Shown one piece after another: positions 29,614 to 43,029 of a stretch of DNA of 64,000 nucleotides. The notes under the pieces are model-generated. The model saw nothing but the letters and a program-made list of their open reading frames with translations. It was not told the origin of the DNA and made no database searches. Origin of the DNA: Muricea muricata (taxonomy: Eukaryota; Cnidaria; Anthozoa; Malacalcyonacea; Plexauridae); the NCBI GenBank assembly GCA_963855995.1, contig OY979716.1, positions 89,491,042 through 89,555,041 of the forward strand, in the 5' to 3' direction. The translations under genes were made by a program, and so were the position numbers. Each line of letters starts with the position of its first letter. The stretch's first letter is position 1.

Positions 29614-32557
29614 CAGGGGTTTTTTTAAGAAAAAATTAGAACTGCACATTTTGTCATGCTGACACAAAACGTCATATAGCTTCAATATGACCTTTCACGA
29701 ATGCGGATATTTACTTACATTTACGTTCACGCATAGAACAGGTATTTTAAAATAAAAATGTTGACAATTTTTATCAGAATAACACTTTACTTATATGACG
29801 TATGTCGCGAATCATAAGTTGCGTGGGCTCGTATTTAAAAAATTATGCAGTAATTTCCCATCCAAAACAAAAAACAGTGCAGAAATTCCAGAAAATATCA
29901 ATGAAAATTAATACGATTCATAATAAATGAATAAAGAAGATCAACAACCTACTGAAACTACAAAAACGTCAGAGAAAGATACTAGAGCGGATAATCTGAA
30001 ACACTTACACAAGAATGGGCGCCACTACGTGCGTTGCGAGACATGCTTTTCGAACCCCAATGTTGTCAAGATTTTTAGCAGGAAGGCTAATTGCACAAGA
30101 ACCGGGAACGGTATTCCGTAACAGCGTTGTTTCCGACCATCTGAATAGCGAAATTCATCGCGAAGCGACAAAAGCAAAAAGATTATTATCGCTGAAAGGA
30201 CCAGAGAAGCTTCACGCGACGAAATCAACACCAATTGGAAGAGCATTATCGTCGACCGCAGATGCTCAGTTGGCTGTAAAAGTTGGTGGCCTCTTGTTGC
30301 ATGTTTACCATGGTGCTAAGAGACTTACCTTGTCTGCTAATTCTTTTCCTTCTCGTGTGGTTGTAAGCCGATTGGCAAGAGAGTTTTGTTTTAACGACTG
30401 GAGTGCAAGTGATATGCCTCAAGACCTGCAATACCTTTCACCAAATGCGCACAATGAATTCCTAAAATGCATTGTCAAATCAGATAGAAATTCACTTGCT
30501 TTAAAGATGTCAGACGCGCTGGCCATCTCTTTAAGATGTGACAGATCGGTTGATAGAACGCAGATAGATAAGATATACTTAATGGCCAAGGCCATATCGA
30601 AAGACGGAGAAGAAAACAATATCTTTCTTGGCGCAGGAGAGCCAAAAGAAAGAGGAGCACAAGGGGTTCACAATGCTATACTTGCTGCATGTTCGAAGAC
30701 CCTAAGCGAAAACATCGAAGGTGAAGATGCTTTGTTGACTCAAAGCAAGAACGTGTTTCGACGTGCTTCTTCTTTCGTTACAGACGGGGCATCAGTGAAC
30801 ACTGGAGAGAAAAATGGTCTTTGGGCTTTAATTGATTGCGATTTCCATCTTCCTTTGGGCGATGAACCACCGACACCTATGATTAAGATTTGGTGCGCTG
30901 CTCACCGTTCTCAGCTAGCCTGGAAATCTGTCACCAATTCAATTAAGGAAGTAAGTCATCTAATTCAGCAACTTTCAAGCATGCATATCCACGTTTTTCC
31001 ATGCATCTGGCATCCGGACACGTGTACTTACTAATGCTGCCAATGCTGAGGGCTGCTGTGTGTTATCATTACCTCGTGTCTTCGATGTGCGTTGGACAGA
31101 ATTCACATCGTCGTTGATCGAAGTGGTTTTGAGGTCTTGGTGTGCTCTTGTTACGTATTTCAAGAAAAGTAATGAGAAAGAAGCTACAGGTTTCTTCTCT
31201 TTTTTGACCAAGAGATCCAATCTTGACTTGCTGTCCTTCCCTGCAGATTTGCTTACTGTGTTTTCACGATACCAGCAACAACTACAATCGGACTCCGTAA
31301 CATTAATTGACATGGACAGGTACACATCAAATGTAAAGGCAAAGGTTTCAGGATTGAAAGAAACGGCTCTCCTCGGTGGATGGGTTGAAGCCCTAAGCGA
31401 GCAGGTTTCAGAGGAAGAAGGTGGATCTATGTTTTTAAAAGGAGTGGAATTAAACAGAAGAAATGCACGGCATCGAGACTATCACCATCTTTATATCACT
31501 GATACAAGGGACATTGATGCCATTAAGAATGACATAATTGAGTCTTTGAATAAGTTTTTGTCGCCAAGAAGATGACATTACCCTGCTAAAGCCATTTGTA
31601 AACTTGCAACACTCTGCCGATTTGAAGAACGTTCACAAACAATTCTTCGTTGATCTAGACTTAATGGAACTTGGCATGGAGTTTGACAATGTTAACATGG
31701 AAGACGTAGAGGATTTCAGAAAGCTATCACTCAGGGAATGATTTCAAAGGTTTGCCCAGTCTGATCAACTGCCTAACCTCAAAACTGCTTTTGCAAGGAT
31801 CCTTGCAGCCAAGCGACATAGCGCAGATGTTGAACGTTTAATAAGCTGCAGTGTAGCGCTAAAGTCTATTAGTCGTTCACGAATGCTCCTTGAAACCGAA
31901 AACCTCAATTTCTATGTCCATTACAACATGCCTCCATTGGATCAGTGGAATCCTAAGCCAGCTGTGATTTGTTGGATGAATTAAATAGAACGTCGGAATC
32001 GAGATCGTCGTAAAGGAAAGCAGCAACAGTATTTCAAGGGAATATTTTCAGAAGCTTCGCATTCGAGTTTGACATCTGAGGGGACACTGACAGTTTGTCA
32101 AGAAGAACCTGTGAACAAAAAGAAAAAAAGATTTTAGTTACTGTTACTGAAGAACATAGACATTTTAGTTATTAAACAATAAAGATATTCTCGTCATTTC
32201 AGTTCAAATATACCTTTTAGAAATATGTTTTCCACGCTGAATGGTAAAATTTCTTATCTATCAATGCAATATTTTCCACTCAATGCAATAGTTTCTACTT
32301 TGTTTTTGTTAAAGAACGGTGTAAATTGCTTTTGCCATTCAAAATTATACACATATTTTAAAAGGTATATGTGAAAAAAATCGTCTACATGAACTATATT
32401 TGCGAAGTTTGCAATTTTGTTATTGAAGCTATATGTACTCTATTTATGCCCTTGATCATTTGGCATTTTTTTCATCTACACAGATTTTTTTTAGAGTTGC
32501 ACAAATTGATTTAGAGCTGCACATTTTGTGTAGAACTGCACGTTAAAAAAAACCCTG
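29614..32557. mobile_element. hAT DNA transposon with 8-bp TSD GTTCTCGC
   Basis: The terminal inverted repeats CAGGG(G)TTTTTTTAA are flanked by GTTCTCGC at 29606-29613 and 32558-32565. Sub-terminal (T)AGAACTGCACATTTTG-like repeats recur at both ends. The element carries a broken transposase gene on the plus strand and sits inside a Gypsy pol remnant, so it is the younger of the two. Confidence 0.92.
29927..32138 (+). pseudogene. hAT transposase (ZNF862-like), several frameshifts and stops
   Basis: In order: an N-terminal zinc finger (Cys-x2-Cys at about 30,030-30,050, His-Leu ... His about 30,140-30,160) in one frame, then the RNase H-like core at 30015-31034 (Leu-Arg-Cys-Asp-Arg-Ser-Val-Asp). 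A shifted frame covers 31033-31575, and the C-terminal dimerisation block lies at about 31,780-31,980 (Ser-Ala-Asp-Val-Glu-Arg ... Ser ... Met-Leu-Leu-Glu). Breaks occur near 30,110, 30,985, 31,570, at a TGA about 31,740 and at a TAA about 31,983. It is unlikely to be active. Confidence 0.82.
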
Positions 32558-32565
32558 GTTCTCGC

Positions 32566-32720
32566 GATGCGGCTCATGAGCAGTTGTGATGGGAAGTATG
32601 TCATTTCGGTGATAGATGTGTCACGGTAGTCAATCACAAGAAATTATGGGTCATCCGTTTTCTTCAAGATCTGTTTTACGGTTTGTAGCACTTTCTCGCT
32701 CTTGCCATTTGATTGGGCAT
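32566..32720 (-). pseudogene. Gypsy integrase C-terminal fragment
   Basis: The frame reads Asp-Tyr-Arg-Asp-Thr ... Pro-Ser-Gln-Leu-Leu-Met-Ser-Arg ... Arg-Thr-Lys-Ile-Pro, the typical end-of-integrase block of Gypsy elements (Pro-x-Gln-Leu-Leu-Met-x-Arg). Confidence 0.55.
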
Positions 32721-34579
32721 ATGCTAGGCTTCATGTTGTTTTTTAAATCCCATTTCTTAGCGAATTCGTTAAACTCTTTATTATTGAGTATATTTTCTTA
32801 TACCAACTCTTCCGGATATTTTACTAAGGTGCAAAATATAAATTGTTTAAAACATAAACAATCACTAATCAAAACTTTATGAAACAATTCTGGACTAGTC
32901 TTACATTTTGTTATTAGCTATGCCATTTTAGCCACGCACCAGCAGATGAAGGCAAACAATATTGTTTAATATGCAGGGTGTACCAAAAAAAAGCGGAGTT
33001 CTGCATTCAAGTTTAAATCCTGAAGGAATATTAAGCAATAAAACTAGTGTTTATTCTCGTTTAAAAGTGTATTCATTTAGCTTTCTTTGGATAGGTTGTC
33101 TATGAAATTTAAGGGAGTAAGTCCAGTTATAGTACATTAACCGATCGCCATTTGAAGTTTTCAAAATTGAGATTATAACGCTTTAATTCCATCACGTGTT
33201 CACAAACTGTATTCAAAGTGGCCATCTTGATTTCATATTTGGAAGCTGAACCTTCATCTTATTTTTTATTATTTTTCGTGGTTTGTTGATCTTCTGAAAT
33301 TTGAGATTTGAGAAATTAATATAAATAACCATTGCCGTGTTGCTATGACAACAACCTGTAGAAGTACTTCATGTAATTCCGAAAATAAAGTTGCATGCTC
33401 TATAGTTAGTGGTGAGGGGTTGCTGCATGCATGTATTTCTAGTTACAATTATACTTTGGTGAATGAGGAACCCGATTTTGAGGTCTCAATATCCAATTTG
33501 TCTTTATGATTCTTTTGCAATCAAAATGGTATTCAAAATTTTACGGTCTCTGTTTCTAGGCAGTTGACATTCGATTACTTTTTCTTGTTATTACCTAAAG
33601 TTGTTATAATTAATTATTCAGGAACAGCAAATGACCCCAAATTTTAAAATCACTTCTTTGTAGAATTTGGGTAAACTTTCCCCGGTATGTGAAATATTGT
33701 CGTTCGTAATTTGATATTAGGTAGAAAATTAACTATTTCACATAAAATTTTGCATTTACTGAAGAAAAAAATAACCTTTCACCAAAATTCTTTGATATTA
33801 ATTCACTTTATAATGCAGGTGTTCTGCAAAAATTAGAGAAACTTAACAGTTAATACCGGCAGAAAATTCTCTATTACGCAAATTTGAAGTCGTTTTTCTA
33901 AAACAAACTTAATGCAGAAAGCGAGTTTTTATTATAAACTTACAGAAAATCACTCCAATTCAGCAAAAGTCAGCATGTTTTCTTAGGTTTAAGGAAGAAT
34001 TAAGCCAAATTCTACAATGTTAGGGAAAATTTACCTGAAATTGGTGCCTTGGAATTCTTCAGAAATGTTTGGAACGCGTTTAACGAATATTTGGTGAAAA
34101 TTTGATTAAAAAAATGGACTTATATTAAGCTGGTAGTGAATAACTTCGATCCCAACTAGTAGGAGGAGATGATATGGTAAGAAATTTAAACTGTTTTGAA
34201 ATATTGGAGCAAGACCTAATTCATTCCTATTTCAGGGTTGGCTGACTGTGTAAACATTCACTGTGGCGAAGCCAGCCCGACATTTGGTCATGCAAAGGCA
34301 AATTTTTCTGTGTTTATAAATCGTATAAGGAATAAATTTCTAAAGAAATGAATAATGGTAATGATTTAAATTTGCATAGCATGACCAAATTGTCAGGCTG
34401 GCTTCGCTACTGAACATTCAAGTTCCAAAGATATGAATAGTGATTGCAACTTGAAAATTTAATTTGCGTACTGGAACACATTGAACGTCAGTAATGAACA
34501 GTTGCATGAACAATTAACAATGATCACGGAAGCCAAGCACTGTATCTGTATGATCAAGAAAGCATGACCATTGCAGATA
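32721..34579. other. Decayed sequence between Gypsy pieces
   Basis: No readable gene. It starts TGCAGGGTGTACCAAAAAAA at 32,971, a sequence like TACAGGGTGTATCAAAAAA at 24,854 in the NLR intron, so a shared small element is possible. It also holds the MITE at 34261-34412. Confidence 0.4.
34261..34412. repeat. 152-bp hAT-type MITE with 8-bp TSD
   Basis: The ends C(T/A)GT(G/A)GCGAAGCCAGCC(C/T)GACA are inverted and continue into TTTGGTCATGC/GCATGACCAAA. The direct repeat AACATTCA flanks the element at 34253-34260 and 34413-34420. Confidence 0.88.
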
Positions 34580-35015
34580 TATTCCAAGTAATTTATTTGA
34601 TACATCTGTATTCTATGTTAAATTTGCTGAATGATTTGGTGCAGTAGGTGTTTAAAGGTGGATGGTGCGTTACACAGATCCAAAGGTAGGACACAAAACT
34701 TGTACATGCTCGATGCCATGGCGAAGTTTGGCATGCTGCTGAGAAATTGTGTCTATTTTACCTTCAGTTGATGCTAACGCAACTAAGATTTAGAGTACTC
34801 AAATACTTAGCACAAGCGAGGCCATCGAGAACGTCATCAACGCGAGGGATCTGATAACTGTCCTTGCATGTGACAGAATTGAGCCTGGAATTGTTCAAGC
34901 AAGTTGACTCATCTTTTTTTCTCACGAGGATCACAGAAGCACTCCACGAACTATTAGAGCGTCTTTGAAAAACATGGACACAACATGATTTTCGACAAAT
35001 AAAGTTGTATGTCAT
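34580..35015 (-). pseudogene. Gypsy reverse transcriptase fragment
   Basis: Reads Trp-Ser-Ala-Ser-Val-Ile-Leu-Val-Arg-Lys-Lys-Asp, then Leu-Asn-Ser-Val-Thr ... Tyr-Gln-Ile-Pro-Arg-Val-Asp-Asp, then Leu-Ser-Thr-Leu-Asn-Leu-Ser (palm motif A, with Asp replaced by Asn). In a shifted frame it continues as Pro-Leu-Asp-Leu-Cys-Asn-Ala-Pro-Ser-Thr-Phe. The YxDD box is not found. Confidence 0.75.
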
Positions 35016-35281
35016 AATAAGTATATTATCTATGTGTTTTCCCAGTGTTTTAAGTTTTAACTGATGTTGTAGAGATTTAGGATTATGATATATTATTGCA
35101 ATATGTACATAAAATTACAATCGTCGAAATCCAAATTGAAGTCACAGTTTAAGCAAAACTTACGTTTGTGATGAATTATGTTCAAATAAATTCTTATCCT
35201 CTCTATGATTAACAAGTAATTGCATTGGGTTCTTGAATAAATACAATCATGCGACCATGCACGTATACAAATAAACCTTAA

Positions 35282-35930
35282 GAGTCTGTCTCTGCAAAAA
35301 CGGACTAATCAAAATCTCATTAGAAATAGATTTTACCTGAATTTTCTGAGAAAGTACAAAAATGTGTTTAGATTAAGGATTTCTGATTGGTTTTGCAAAT
35401 TTCTTGTCTCTTCACGAGATTTTATTTGGTATGCCATCAACCACCGAGCACGTCCAAATGTCGGCCATTTTTCGTACGCAAGTTGTTTAATTTCGGCAAT
35501 CAAATACTTTCGCTTAGAAAAAGACCAAAAACAAATTTCTACTCAAATCTTAAGTACTTAAGTATCCTCTATAAAATAATAATTTAAAGAATGAAAATCC
35601 AGCTAAACCTTGCAGGTTGGGCAAATCTTAATTATGCCCATTTCGAAGAATAACAGAAACCACAAAAACTACAGTCAAGACGACTTCGGATTACGCTAAA
35701 GTGAGGCTCGTAAAAATAATGCCATCTATACTAGGTAAAGTTTAAGCCATGATTTACTGAGATCAAGCGAAAAATGTTTTGGTCTAACGTGCGTACCAGT
35801 ATATTTGGCTCTCAAATAATTGTAAATCTGAGTTTGTGGCGTAATCTGCTTCACAAACACGGGTCGCTCAGGCGGTTAAAAAAAATGCAAAATCGTACCT
35901 TATAATCTTGAATTTCTACAAGTTCATTTT
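35282..35930. repeat. Left TIR of the TTAA element
   Basis: Inverted partner of 43030-43689. The best-matching parts include AGAAAGTACAAAAATGTGTTTAGATTAAGGAT and the GTACGATTTTGC/GCAAAATCGTAC inner segment. Divergence is considerable, so the insertion is old. Confidence 0.8.
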
Positions 35931-36601
35931 TCCCAATCCCAACCAACGAACACGTGCTGTAAGGAGAAAAACAACTAGATAGAAATACGCCGTTAACTCG
36001 CGGTAATTTTCCTCTTAAATGTTATAAATAATGTCCTTCGCGTGATGGATTACCATGCATTTTTAATCTTTTTCTCCGGTAGGCAAAATGCCAATTTTTC
36101 GACACAGTTAAAGTGCTGTGCGTGTATTAAAGTTTTTAGTTGTTCAATTGTACTCTTATTTTAACAAACAGTGAGGAAGAAGTTGAAATCGATTTTATAT
36201 TATTCTCCCCGTTTGTTGTTGATGTTTCTAACAATACTTCATGTAACTGTTACTGAAAGATGTCAACCCGTAACATGTACAGTTAATTGTACAGTTACTG
36301 TATTGAGGTTGAAAATCAACTTGCGTTAAGATAGTAAATAATAGTTTTTCCCGAATTGTCTTTAAGTTTGTTCAATCCTTACCGATTAATTGATGCAATG
36401 TTAAAATCGTACACAACTTAACAATGATGTTACCAATTTGTTGACGACATGTTACCGACAGGAACATTGGTCAAGCATTTCCTTGAGTTTGGTGACCAGC
36501 ATTCCTTTGGTGTCTCTTGACTCGAAGGCAATTTCAAATGTACTGAAAATTTCCTTTAGCATGATAATCTTAAATACATTCAGATGGTTTTGCTTATTGA
36601 A

Positions 36602-39600
36602 TTAACAAAAGTCGAAAGTGTCATAAATTACTGGATGTGTTATCCCGATCTGGCTTTCAACAGCTTCTAGTAACGAGCATCTTTCCTGCTCTTCCTCCAA
36701 ACTCTCCAACTCTGCCATCCTCTGATTTCGAGAAATGTCGTCAATTTCAGAAAGACTAGCCAGGTCATCCTCGGAATCGTTTGTTGCAACAATCTTTCTG
36801 CCTGCTGCCGCTAATCTTGAAGAAAAGCTTTTCACCTGATTCTTTGTAAGCCATTGATCTCTCTGGAATAGCTGATCCCGGTTTTCCTTTCGTGCGTATT
36901 GCATATCCAATGCAACTTGTTGTGAATCCGCCTTCTCACCAGTCCTTTCCCCGAGGTCAAACTTCACTTTCAGGTATATCCTTACGCAGTCTGGAAACCG
37001 AAATTTGGAAGCTGGCTCATTGAGAGCCCAACCCATAAGCAGAACTGAATGATAGCCGCTTTCGCCTTCAGAATGTATAGTGTTACCTGCTAAAATTGGC
37101 TGTGTATTGCTTTTATAAACAGTAACGTTGCCAAACTGCGCAGCCCACTGTCTTCTGAGCTGGCCGTAAATGCTTTCATTCGGATGAACGAGTTCATGGA
37201 CTCCCAATTCCATGTGGACATCTAAATCTTCCATTGAGTCAAATTCTTTGGAGCATCCGGGTTCTGAGCACTCATAAATTTGAACATCAGTGTCAGATCT
37301 CGAGTCTGAACACTCACTTCTGGAAAAAATTCTGCGACTCACTTCTGGAAAAAATTGCTGATCTTCCTCAACTTTCAAATTGGTTAGTCCCAGGTGCTGC
37401 AAGAAGATCTCAGGATAAGGAATGAATTTTCCACTACCAATAGAAAATGCTTTCCACATCCGAATTCCTTCATTTTCGTGCTGAAAATTATGGAAACTGC
37501 TGAACCCTTTCAATTTCTTGATTGTCAAGGTTTTGTTTTCTGTACTGACGGAGTTAATAGATGATGTTGTTCCCTTGACAGGTCGTCGCTGTAAAGCTTC
37601 ACGCATATCTTTCGCTCGAATGACATCATGTCCTTCGTTGCAGAAGCGTCTTATCGACTCTTTCATCGGGCATAGGGTTGGATCACACACATCTTTACCA
37701 TACTGTGGCTCGGAGAAATTGCACCTTTCAACTTTGATACCCTCTCTCTTACCAATATCTTGAACGGCGGCTATCAGCTCACTACTGTGATAGCATCCCG
37801 CTTCATCGGACCTTAGAAACGCTTTTCAACTGTCGGTTGATCACGTTTCAGTGTCTTAAACAAGTCTTCGAGAATAGAATCGACAATATACCAGTCTTAG
37901 GTGCAGCTATCAAAGTGGTGTGCGTACGACTTAATAGTATATGTTGCGCTCTTACCTCGATGTATAACACTACTCACATGCCAACTTAAGCCGCGCTTAC
38001 CGAACCAATCGGATTGTTTCTCTCTGTAACGCATCTGCAAAAACTTCATTGCACAGTCAATAACGACAAATATAGAACTGTCATCCAAAGTCTCCAGCAC
38101 TGGTTGTTTTCCACATTCCTGATTCTCAGATTGCAAAATATGAGCTTTCCATGCTAAAATAGTGTTCTTAGTAAGTCCAAAATCATGCAAGATATCTTCT
38201 TTCTGATCATTCACATAAAACCTCTGACAAGTGTGGATAGCCCGTTCTATGTCAATCAAAACTTGAGTGAGCCTTTGGCACTGATGACACACAACGATGT
38301 GCTGATGGTTGCACAGCTCCTGAAGTTCTTTATTTTCGAATCGCTAAGCGCATACTTTCGGCAATGGTCAGGACATGGGCTTTCAGTCTTCTTACAATGC
38401 ACCCTAAAGTTGATTTTGAGATACTTTTTACTTGCTCGCAGTGATTGCCTTGTCTCTTCATACCAACTTATCTTCTCATTACACGCTTGCTGTAAGCTAT
38501 TTAGAATGTTTTCAATGTTATCCCATATGTGTGATGAAAGCGGGCTTCTGATTGGTTCTCCCCAGGTTAGTTTTTTTCGAACTAACCTGCTTTTTCCGAA
38601 CTTACCCGCTATTCTCTTTTATCGGTAAAACCGGCTTTCTGATTGGTTACAAAAACCCGAACTGACCTGCCTGCTGCTTACGCTGCCGTCCGCCTCAAAT
38701 TGCTCAACAACAATGACGAACAAAATTTAGCTGATTATTAAACCTACACTTTAAAGAACGTTTTTGGCCAAAAAACGTCACAGAAACCAAGCAAAAAGAA
38801 ACAGAAAATTGTACACTAAAGACAATAGAGACCCTGATAAAGAAATATTAAGAGGCCAATAAGTTTAAGAAGAGAAAATGTTGACAAAATACATCGGTGA
38901 CATCGGCGACTCAGCGAGCCTCGCAAAACAACACAAGAAGATAAGTTTAGTATGGGATAAAAACCCAACTTACTTGCAGGTTCGGTTGGTTCGGGATTAA
39001 CGCAACGAGGTGTCACCAACCTCCCTACAAGTAAGTTTGTTATAGAATTGAATGCACTTGAGCCATCCGCTGCAGTATTATCTAGCCCATGCAAAGATTT
39101 TCGCTGCGAGGCTTGTTTCACCTCTAGTATTCTGAACAGCGTAGCACGACTTAACGGCGAAAATTCTGTCTCTCTACAATGCTTTTGGTACTCTGAAATT
39201 AATGTAGACTTTGTAACTGTTCTGACGACGTTTGGCATGGTTATTCGTTCTCCACTTTCAAGTTTAAGGACCCGTGTTCCGTAGGAAGCATCTTGATAGA
39301 TATATGGTTGTTTGGAAAATTCGATAAAGTGGTCAACCTTTGCTTTGTTCACATAGATTCTATGTTTTCTAGTCGTCTCAACGGGTGATCCTCTGCCAAA
39401 CGTTTTAACGTGGGCTCTTGCTTTTTTTATTTGTCTTTCACTATAAGCTTTTCGAACGAGGAATGCATTTTTATTAACTTGCTTGCCGGGTATTCGTAAG
39501 CATACAGACTCAGTATTTGTGTTTTGATCTTCTTAGAAGTCGTATTCCTGTATGCTGCAGTTAAGAAATATAGGTTACAATTCCTTTCATGTTCTTGAAC

Positions 39601-40600
39601 AGCATGAAACAAATTTTGACCATCGCTCGGACAGATAACATGACAAATAACTTGACAAGCTTCGGTGGCTTTCTCAGTGTACATTTTCTTCTCTTCTTTG
39701 GAGGCATCACTCCAGCTAGTTTTCATTCTGGTTTGCAAGGTTTCAATTTCCTTTTGGTTCGTATTCGACGACAGTTCCATCATTACATTATTGAAAGTTT
39801 CTAGAACCTCGTCAGTCTCGTTCCTGGTTTCCTCGAGCAAAACGTCTTCCTGTAAGCTGCCACTACCTAGACCACTTCACTGACCTGGTGTCCAGTTCGC
39901 GTTTTTATTGTAACTGGAAGGACGAGGTGTGTCGCAAAGCGAGGTAAACGAAGTCACCGTTAATAAAAAATGAAAATAGTGTTATATGACTGCATGTAAA
40001 TAGTCAACTATCTAATATATGATATTCCATGATATATCTATAAAGAGACGTTATAAAAGGGCTTCCAGGAACACCCATTCTCCTTTCAGTGTTTGCGATG
40101 TCCAAAATTTTGTGCCTGTTTTTTGATACTACTCTTCTGGCCCGACCATCCCTATCCATTTGTCGAACAACGCATTTCTTGTGCGATCTCCGGCAATTAG
40201 AACATACAGCTGCAAGTATATTTAAAATCTATAGTTTAATAAGATTGATAGTTCAGTAGGATTAATAAAAGGGAAAGAGAGAAACAATTGTTTGCGAACA
40301 ATGAGAACATATGATTACTTACATGATCCAACTGGTATAGTTGATCCATAGAAAGTATAGATATCTTTCGCCATCTGCAATGTGACTACATCTGTACCTT
40401 TCAATGTCTTGCTTTTACCTTTGTGCACTGGGTACTGGCACGTTACTTTAGAAGGCCGCCAAAATTTACCATACTTGTGTTGGTGGTAAGGACACAGGAC
40501 AAACTGCTCTTTTTCCTACTGGGAAACGTCAAACATTCCAACCCTTTCAAGGATCAAGTCACATTCGTTTAGATTCGATTTTGAAAGGCGAAAAGTTACC
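36602..40600 (-). pseudogene. Multi-exon DDE-type transposase candidate, broken in many places
   Basis: Pieces in protein order: Cys/His-rich N-terminal exon about 40323-40600 (TAG at 40518-40520; GTAAGT donor at 40322), exon ending upstream at 40209 (Cys-x2-Cys), helical block 39427-39840, block 38816-39352, Cys/His block about 38290-38530, then 37897-38292 and 36602-37800. I infer a DDE core: Asp in Val-Val-Ile-Asp-Cys-Ala-Met-Lys (about 38057), Asp in Arg-Ser-Asp-Glu-Ala-Gly-Cys-Tyr-His (37805-37807), Asp in Lys-Asp-Val-Cys-Asp (about 37683). A C2H2-like finger (Cys-x4-Cys ... His-x4-His) is near 37,190-37,270. This family is multicopy in cnidarian genomes. Frameshifts and stops make it non-functional. 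Confidence 0.65.
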
Positions 40601-40825
40601 AGGTGTCGTGAGATGTCGTCATTGCAGTCGCGTCACAGTACAACCGCTTTTACATCCCTGGAAGGCCACACGGATTTGATTCTATCTCTTTAACAAAACA
40701 CTGGGAAGCCGCCATTTCCATAATAATGTGATTTTCTTGGTTTACTCAAAAAGAAGCTTCAATACGTACAATACTGTTTGAATCTAGTGATCACGTTTAT
40801 TCAATTTGTTGTTACCAGTTGGTTC

Positions 40826-42776
40826 CAGGGGCGGATGCAGACTGTCGCAACAGTTGCTTAAGCAACAGTCAGATTCTGACTGAAAAGCGGTAATTCAGAT
40901 ATATCTTTATTCACTCCGTCACCAATTTGCTAAGAATATTTACGATAAATAATGAATTTTACAAAAATGAACGGGACAAAATCAAATCTAACACTAATTT
41001 TTGGTCATTCAAAGCGATAAATTACACACTATCTAAGACCTTTCGCTCAGTTTAAAACTTCAATGCTCTTTATGTGAATTACTTGAAGTACGCGGACAAT
41101 AATTTCCATTATGTGCGCCCACAGACCTCATGCTGCGGGACAGGTTGATTTGCAACATGGTGAATTTTAATTAGTGAAGCAGGCCATTGAGAAGAGACTT
41201 TTAACTGAAGCAAACCAATGGCTTTTCTTCAAAATGGTGGTCAAGACGCAATACTATTGGCTTGCTTCACTGAAGCTTATCTTAGTGAAGCAGGCCAAAC
41301 AATAGCACTGCTCCTTGCATAAGATTTGTCGGCTCCGCATATAAATACTACAGTCGAGTCTAGTGTATATTGCTTTTAAAACAACATGGCGAATAACCTG
41401 TTGAAAAGCGTGTTTGATTGCTGCTGACTAAAGTATATACAACGGAAGGTCAGTTAGCCGTCTTACAAAGGATTGAGCGTGAATGTTTGTTTGAAATTAT
41501 CGAAGTATATAAAAGCGGAGACAACGCAAGTGCTCGCTTGCAGTATTGTGAAGTGGCCAGATTCCAATTTCCTGCCTCAGAACGTCGAAGAAGTGGATCT
41601 CGCCAGCCTGTGAGGTAGTGTGTATGTCAAAAATATATTATCTTGCGATTCAATTTCATTGAATATTGTTATATTCACTGGTAAATTTAAGTAATTTGTT
41701 ATATTTCGCTGGCTATTAAGTCGTGAGATATTAGCATATTGCGTATCGCATGTGATGAATTGAAAATATTATTCGTAAAGGAATTTGCAATGGCGCGTCA
41801 AGCCATCAGTCGCATAAAATTAATATTTATATAAACCTTTGATCAGAGATATTCAGAAATATCTGCACATTAGGATCCTGATTCCACTTATTTGGGCAAC
41901 GTATTTTTGTTTGGTCTTGTTTATACGTAACGTATTTGGACATCATCCATAGCACGTGGGGGATAATATTGTTTACATGCTCAAATTTGTACGATGAAAA
42001 TGTTCAAAGTGATTTGCAATTCTTTGGAAACGATTGTGACTTGAAATTTGTGTTTAATATTCAATCATAAGTTATCTAATATGTTGTATGCACAAGTACA
42101 AAATGGTAGCTGCCCTACTGTTATTATACTTATTTATAAATATGGCTCACATACAGTAAATAAATCAGTAAACATTGATAATTGGTGAAGGGTGAATCAC
42201 TTTGAAAATCGCACTATTTTTGAAACCCTAAAATCTCGTGATATGACCCTCGGCAAGTCTTATAATGCCCGATACATAGCTATGTTTGTAATATTCTTGT
42301 AAACTGGCAAGTCATGTGTGCATGTCAAGGTGTCACAGGAGTGGTGTAGAATGGTCAATAACAATAATTTAGAGGAGGCTCATATCTATATACAGTATTC
42401 ATGGTCAAGAACCACAAAAACAATCATTTTCAAATGAATTAATTGTGCAGAACATGAATAATTATGTACTATTTGAATATGAGCTCCCTAAATTATCGAT
42501 CATCCTTCCATGCAGTGGCATAGCCAGAATGTTAATTTTTTTTTGGGGGGGGCACATATTCATATATATTCATGTTCTGCCTGACAAAATTCCAAAATGG
42601 GGAAATGGGGTTTCCAAAGTTTTATATTTTAAAATTTTCCCCGGGTAGGATGCCGGACCCCCCTACGGGGCTCGCGTCTCCAGCGCTCGGTTTGTGCCTT
42701 CGGCCCTCAAGAGTGTAACGTTTCATTACTCCAACACCTATTGCAACTGTCAGATTTTTCGCTGGATCCGCCCCTG
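40826..42776. mobile_element. Non-autonomous hAT-type element nested in the TTAA element
   Basis: The termini CAGGGGCGGAT(G/C)CAG are inverted and nearly identical to those of the element at 9185-11945. GGTTC is repeated directly at both outer edges (40821-40825 and 42777-42781); five rather than eight matching bases could reflect a hAT subgroup with short duplications or decay. No transposase. A frame at 41418-41618 is not recognised. Confidence 0.75.
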
Positions 42777-43029
42777 GGTTCAATTAGCTTTCAGGTATAT
42801 ATTCACTGATTTATAAGATGACATGATAACAAATATGCTACTATGTAAAAATATTTTAAATTTCGAGCCCACGCTCCACCAGTTTAGACACATCGACTAT
42901 TTTTAGTATATTTCATTGAGGGTTACATGAAGTATGGCACGAAATAAAAACAATAGACATTCCACAACGACAAATACGTATGTTTTACGTATCTTGTTGT
43001 TGTTGTTTGGTAAATTTTGAATGGAACAA

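Larger units (their letters stand above)
29170..35015 (-). mobile_element. Decayed Ty3/Gypsy retrotransposon, minus strand, nested insertions
   Basis: Three Gypsy pol pieces lie in order on the minus strand: reverse transcriptase at 34580-35015, the end of the integrase at 32566-32720, and the pol C-terminal tail at 29180-29605. A hAT transposon (29614-32557) separates the last two. The reading of integrase tail to pol tail continues across it once the 8-bp duplication is allowed for. The stretch 32721-34579 between RT and integrase is unreadable. No LTRs were found. Confidence 0.65.
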
